The translations under genes and the position numbers were made by a program. Below the pieces are notes generated by a model. It was not told the DNA's origin. It was given only the letters and a program-made list of their open reading frames with translations, and made no database searches. A stretch of 64,000 nt of DNA, taken from positions 2,526,501 through 2,590,500 of the forward strand of contig CANJKZ010000084.1 of assembly GCA_947471745.1 (NCBI GenBank), given 5' to 3'. How positions within the stretch are numbered: the stretch's first letter is position 1; the number at the start of each line of letters is the position of its first letter. Below are positions 62,106 through 64,000 of the stretch, piece after piece. Origin of the DNA: Closterium sp. Naga37s-1 (Eukaryota > Streptophyta > Zygnematophyceae > Desmidiales > Closteriaceae).

Positions 62106-62462
62106 GTACCCGCGCCAGTGCCTCCAACTCCAGCTCCTCCAGCTCCAGCGTCACCAGCGCCAGTGCAGCCAGTAGCAGAAGCTCCAGACTCCGCAGGGTC
62201 TCCAGCTCCAGCACTCTCAACACCACCAGACCCGGCAGCTCAAGTACCTCGGGTACGAGCACCTCCAGGTCCAGTGGTCGCAGTACCTCCATTAACACCA
62301 ACTCCAGCAGCAACTCCAGCACCTCCAGCTCCTGTAGGTCTACTCCGAAGGCGTGCGCGCTGAACACACCACTCACGCAGCTGCTGTGGAGACAGTCTCG
62401 GCAAAGCACCAGCAGAACCTCCAGACGAAGCAGCACCCTGAGGCTCCGCACCTCCAGAACCT
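62106..62462 (-). pseudogene. Pol linker remnant (element G)
   Basis: Leu/Glu/Val or Ala/Pro/Ser low-complexity frames with CSQHAFGVDLQ-like words shared with element E near 47630. It stops at element H. Confidence 0.55.
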
Positions 62463-63260
62463 TGGTATAGTCACAATAGGCTTGAATGTGCCTAAAACGA
62501 AAGATACAGAGCACGGACGGATTTCTGCACAGCGGCTTCAAACGTTGATAGCGTTCTGCTCACAGCTGCAAATGACTTGATTCAAATTGGATCTGGAGCG
62601 TCTTCACGTCGTCTACAATAAGCAATTTAGATTTCACGATTTCATAAAGAATCGACGACACAGCGTCGGTTTGAACGAACGGTACTATGGCAGCCACTAT
62701 AGTCTTAGAACACAAGATAGGAAGAGTTACGAGTTGGGAATGACACCCAGCTCCTACAAACCCCAAGAGCCGAGGTACAGTGATGTGGAACAGTGCCACA
62801 CTGTCCCCAACCACGAAGGGTCTCGAAACTACCCTCCACAAGGGCCTACACCAAGAGAAATGTTACACTACACAAAGTAATGCAACTATTCTCACTATCT
62901 TAAAGTTTACCCTTTTTGAGAGTTTCGAAATAACTTGAATCTTGAAACCAAGGCTCTGGTTCTTCAAGGTAAATTCTTCCTTGAGTTCTTGGAAGTCTGC
63001 TGCCTACACCTGCGACACGCCGAACGTTCCACACACGACAAAATAGAAAACCGCACACGACACGCAAACGACGACGTGACACGCGACTAGCGATAACTCG
63101 CTATTGACTTGACCCACACATTCAAAATCATGCCTCATCATTCACACACTATTGTAAGCATGAAATATATATTATTTCATGCCCTCATACCATTCCATGC
63201 ACACACGCATGCACGCACACGGACAACAAGCCGAATGCAAACCGTAGGGTTGCACCAACA
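62463..63260 (-). repeat. 3' LTR of element H (798 bp)
   Basis: Same family as the LTRs of D and K. It shares D-like sequence in its first 400 bp and K-like words (TCTCACTATCTTAAAGTTTA) in the second half. Confidence 0.9.
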
Positions 63261-63299
63261 AACTCCCCCTCGGATTGTTGGCCTTAGGATCTTGCTCTC

Positions 63300-64000
63300 T
63301 CAGTTCAGAGCCATCCCAGCCAGCTTGCAACACTTCCAATGCTGCTGCTCCACCAGCCTCTTGATCATCATGTCAGCTGGCTGCCTTGTCGTCTTCACGT
63401 AGTGCAACTCAACTTCACCCGCGGCCACCATGCTCCTCGTCCAATGCCACTTCACCCTCATGTGCTTGGTGAGGCCATGCAACACAGGGTCCTTAGCAAG
63501 AGAAATGGCGACCTTGCTGTTACAGTAGAGTGGGGTAGGTCCTTGCTGCTCCTCCCCCAATTCAGCCAGCAAACGCCGCTGCCACACAATCTCCCGTACG
63601 GCACGGAAGAGTGCCATGTACTCGGACTCCACCGAGCTCAATGCTTGATCCACCTGCTTCTTGCTCTCTCAAGCTGTTGGGCCTCCACCAACACAGCAAA
63701 TGAACCCTCCAACACTTGTCATGTCCTTTGGTTCCGAAGCATAAGAAGCATCCGAGAATGCGGTGAGGAACAAACGCCCGGGTTCAACACCATCCGCGCC
63801 CTTTTGGCGCCTTTGCGCCGCCGCCGAGTATTGCAGCCGGTGTTTGGCCAAGATACTTGGCCACCCTCATTCCAGCAGCTACCTGCTCCTCATTAGGGCA
63901 TTGAACAACCCTAGCCAACTGTCCGGTAGCAAACGCGACGTCCGGTCGAGTGTTTACCGCCGCATACATGAGGCTGCTCACCAACGAGTGAAAACGGCGC
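63300..64000 (-). pseudogene. RNase H and end of RT (element H)
   Basis: From the window edge: SSLMYAAVNTRPDVAFATGQ, LARVVQCPNEEQVAAGMRVA, a frame break at 63836, FSDASYASEPKDMTSVGGFI, a stop after GGGPTA, then DQALSSVESEYMALFRAVRE, YCNSKVAISLAKDPVLHGLT and the natural end MALN. Changes in the YCDS motif (D to N) and the breaks make it inactive. Confidence 0.8.

Larger units (their letters stand above)
60596..62462 (-). mobile_element. Element G: family-1 Copia, 3' part, internally deleted
   Basis: 3' LTR 60596-60728, RNase H, RT C-terminal half, then a direct jump at about 62105 into the Gly/Ala/Leu linker (the RT N-half and pre-RT segment are deleted), cut at 62462 by element H. The left flank TGACA (60591-60595) could be a target duplication; the right end is not visible. 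Confidence 0.8.
62463..64000 (-). mobile_element. Element H: family-2 Copia, 3' part, runs off the window
   Basis: 798-bp 3' LTR (62463-63260, starting TGGTATAGTC), purine tract, then RNase H. Inserted in element G; candidate left target duplication AACCT (62458-62462). Contains a loss near 63836 (CAGCCGGTG where D has CAGCCCAACGGTCGGTG) and a stop near 63669. Confidence 0.85.

Overview
This is nuclear DNA from a eukaryote of the green lineage. The one host gene has GT-AG introns and encodes a plant-type GET3 ATPase. The LTR retrotransposons use an initiator-tRNA-Met type primer site (TGGTATCAGAGC and variants), the usual type in plants. High GC, very short Copia LTRs and long Gly/Ala/Pro tracts suggest a streptophyte alga (a desmid such as Closterium is only a guess) or an early land plant.

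Layout. 1-2858: minus-strand family-1 Copia remnant (element L). 2859-7750: two degenerate plus-strand Copia halves (J1, J2). 7750-8227: Ty3/Gypsy RT scrap. 8228-10469: truncated family-2 Copia (K). 10470-11620: a 330-bp TG array and unidentified DNA. 11621-14288: truncated family-1 element (I). 14289-14653: end of a pogo-like transposase. 14700-23190: inverted-repeat DNA element holding a solo LTR (S1), which holds a full-length family-1 Copia (A, 15034-22564). 23282-24334: non-autonomous hAT-like element with an 8-bp target duplication. 24485-28921: GET3, minus strand, seven exons. 29245-44303: solo LTR S2 (duplication GCGGG), which holds a deleted mini-element (M) and family-1 element C. 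C is itself split by the nearly intact family-2 element D (34487-40949). 44332-60592: a plus-strand element (N: LTR S3 and a UBN2-type gag), apparently split by element E, which is split by element F. 60596-62462: element G, broken by family-2 element H, which runs off the window.

Family 1 has LTRs of only about 107-133 bp, a body of about 7.5 kb, repeat-filled leaders, a poly-Gly Gag with an unusual Cys/His cluster, and Gag-PR-IN-RT-RNaseH order. Family 2 has LTRs of about 800 bp and a single Gag-Pol reading frame. Exact target duplications date the layers relative to each other.

The most unusual signal is in GET3. Nearly every exon edge has one or more degraded partial copies in the adjoining intron or flank. 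Copies of exon starts lie upstream and keep the AG. Copies of exon ends lie downstream, and most keep the GT. This is what repeated tandem duplication across splice junctions would leave.
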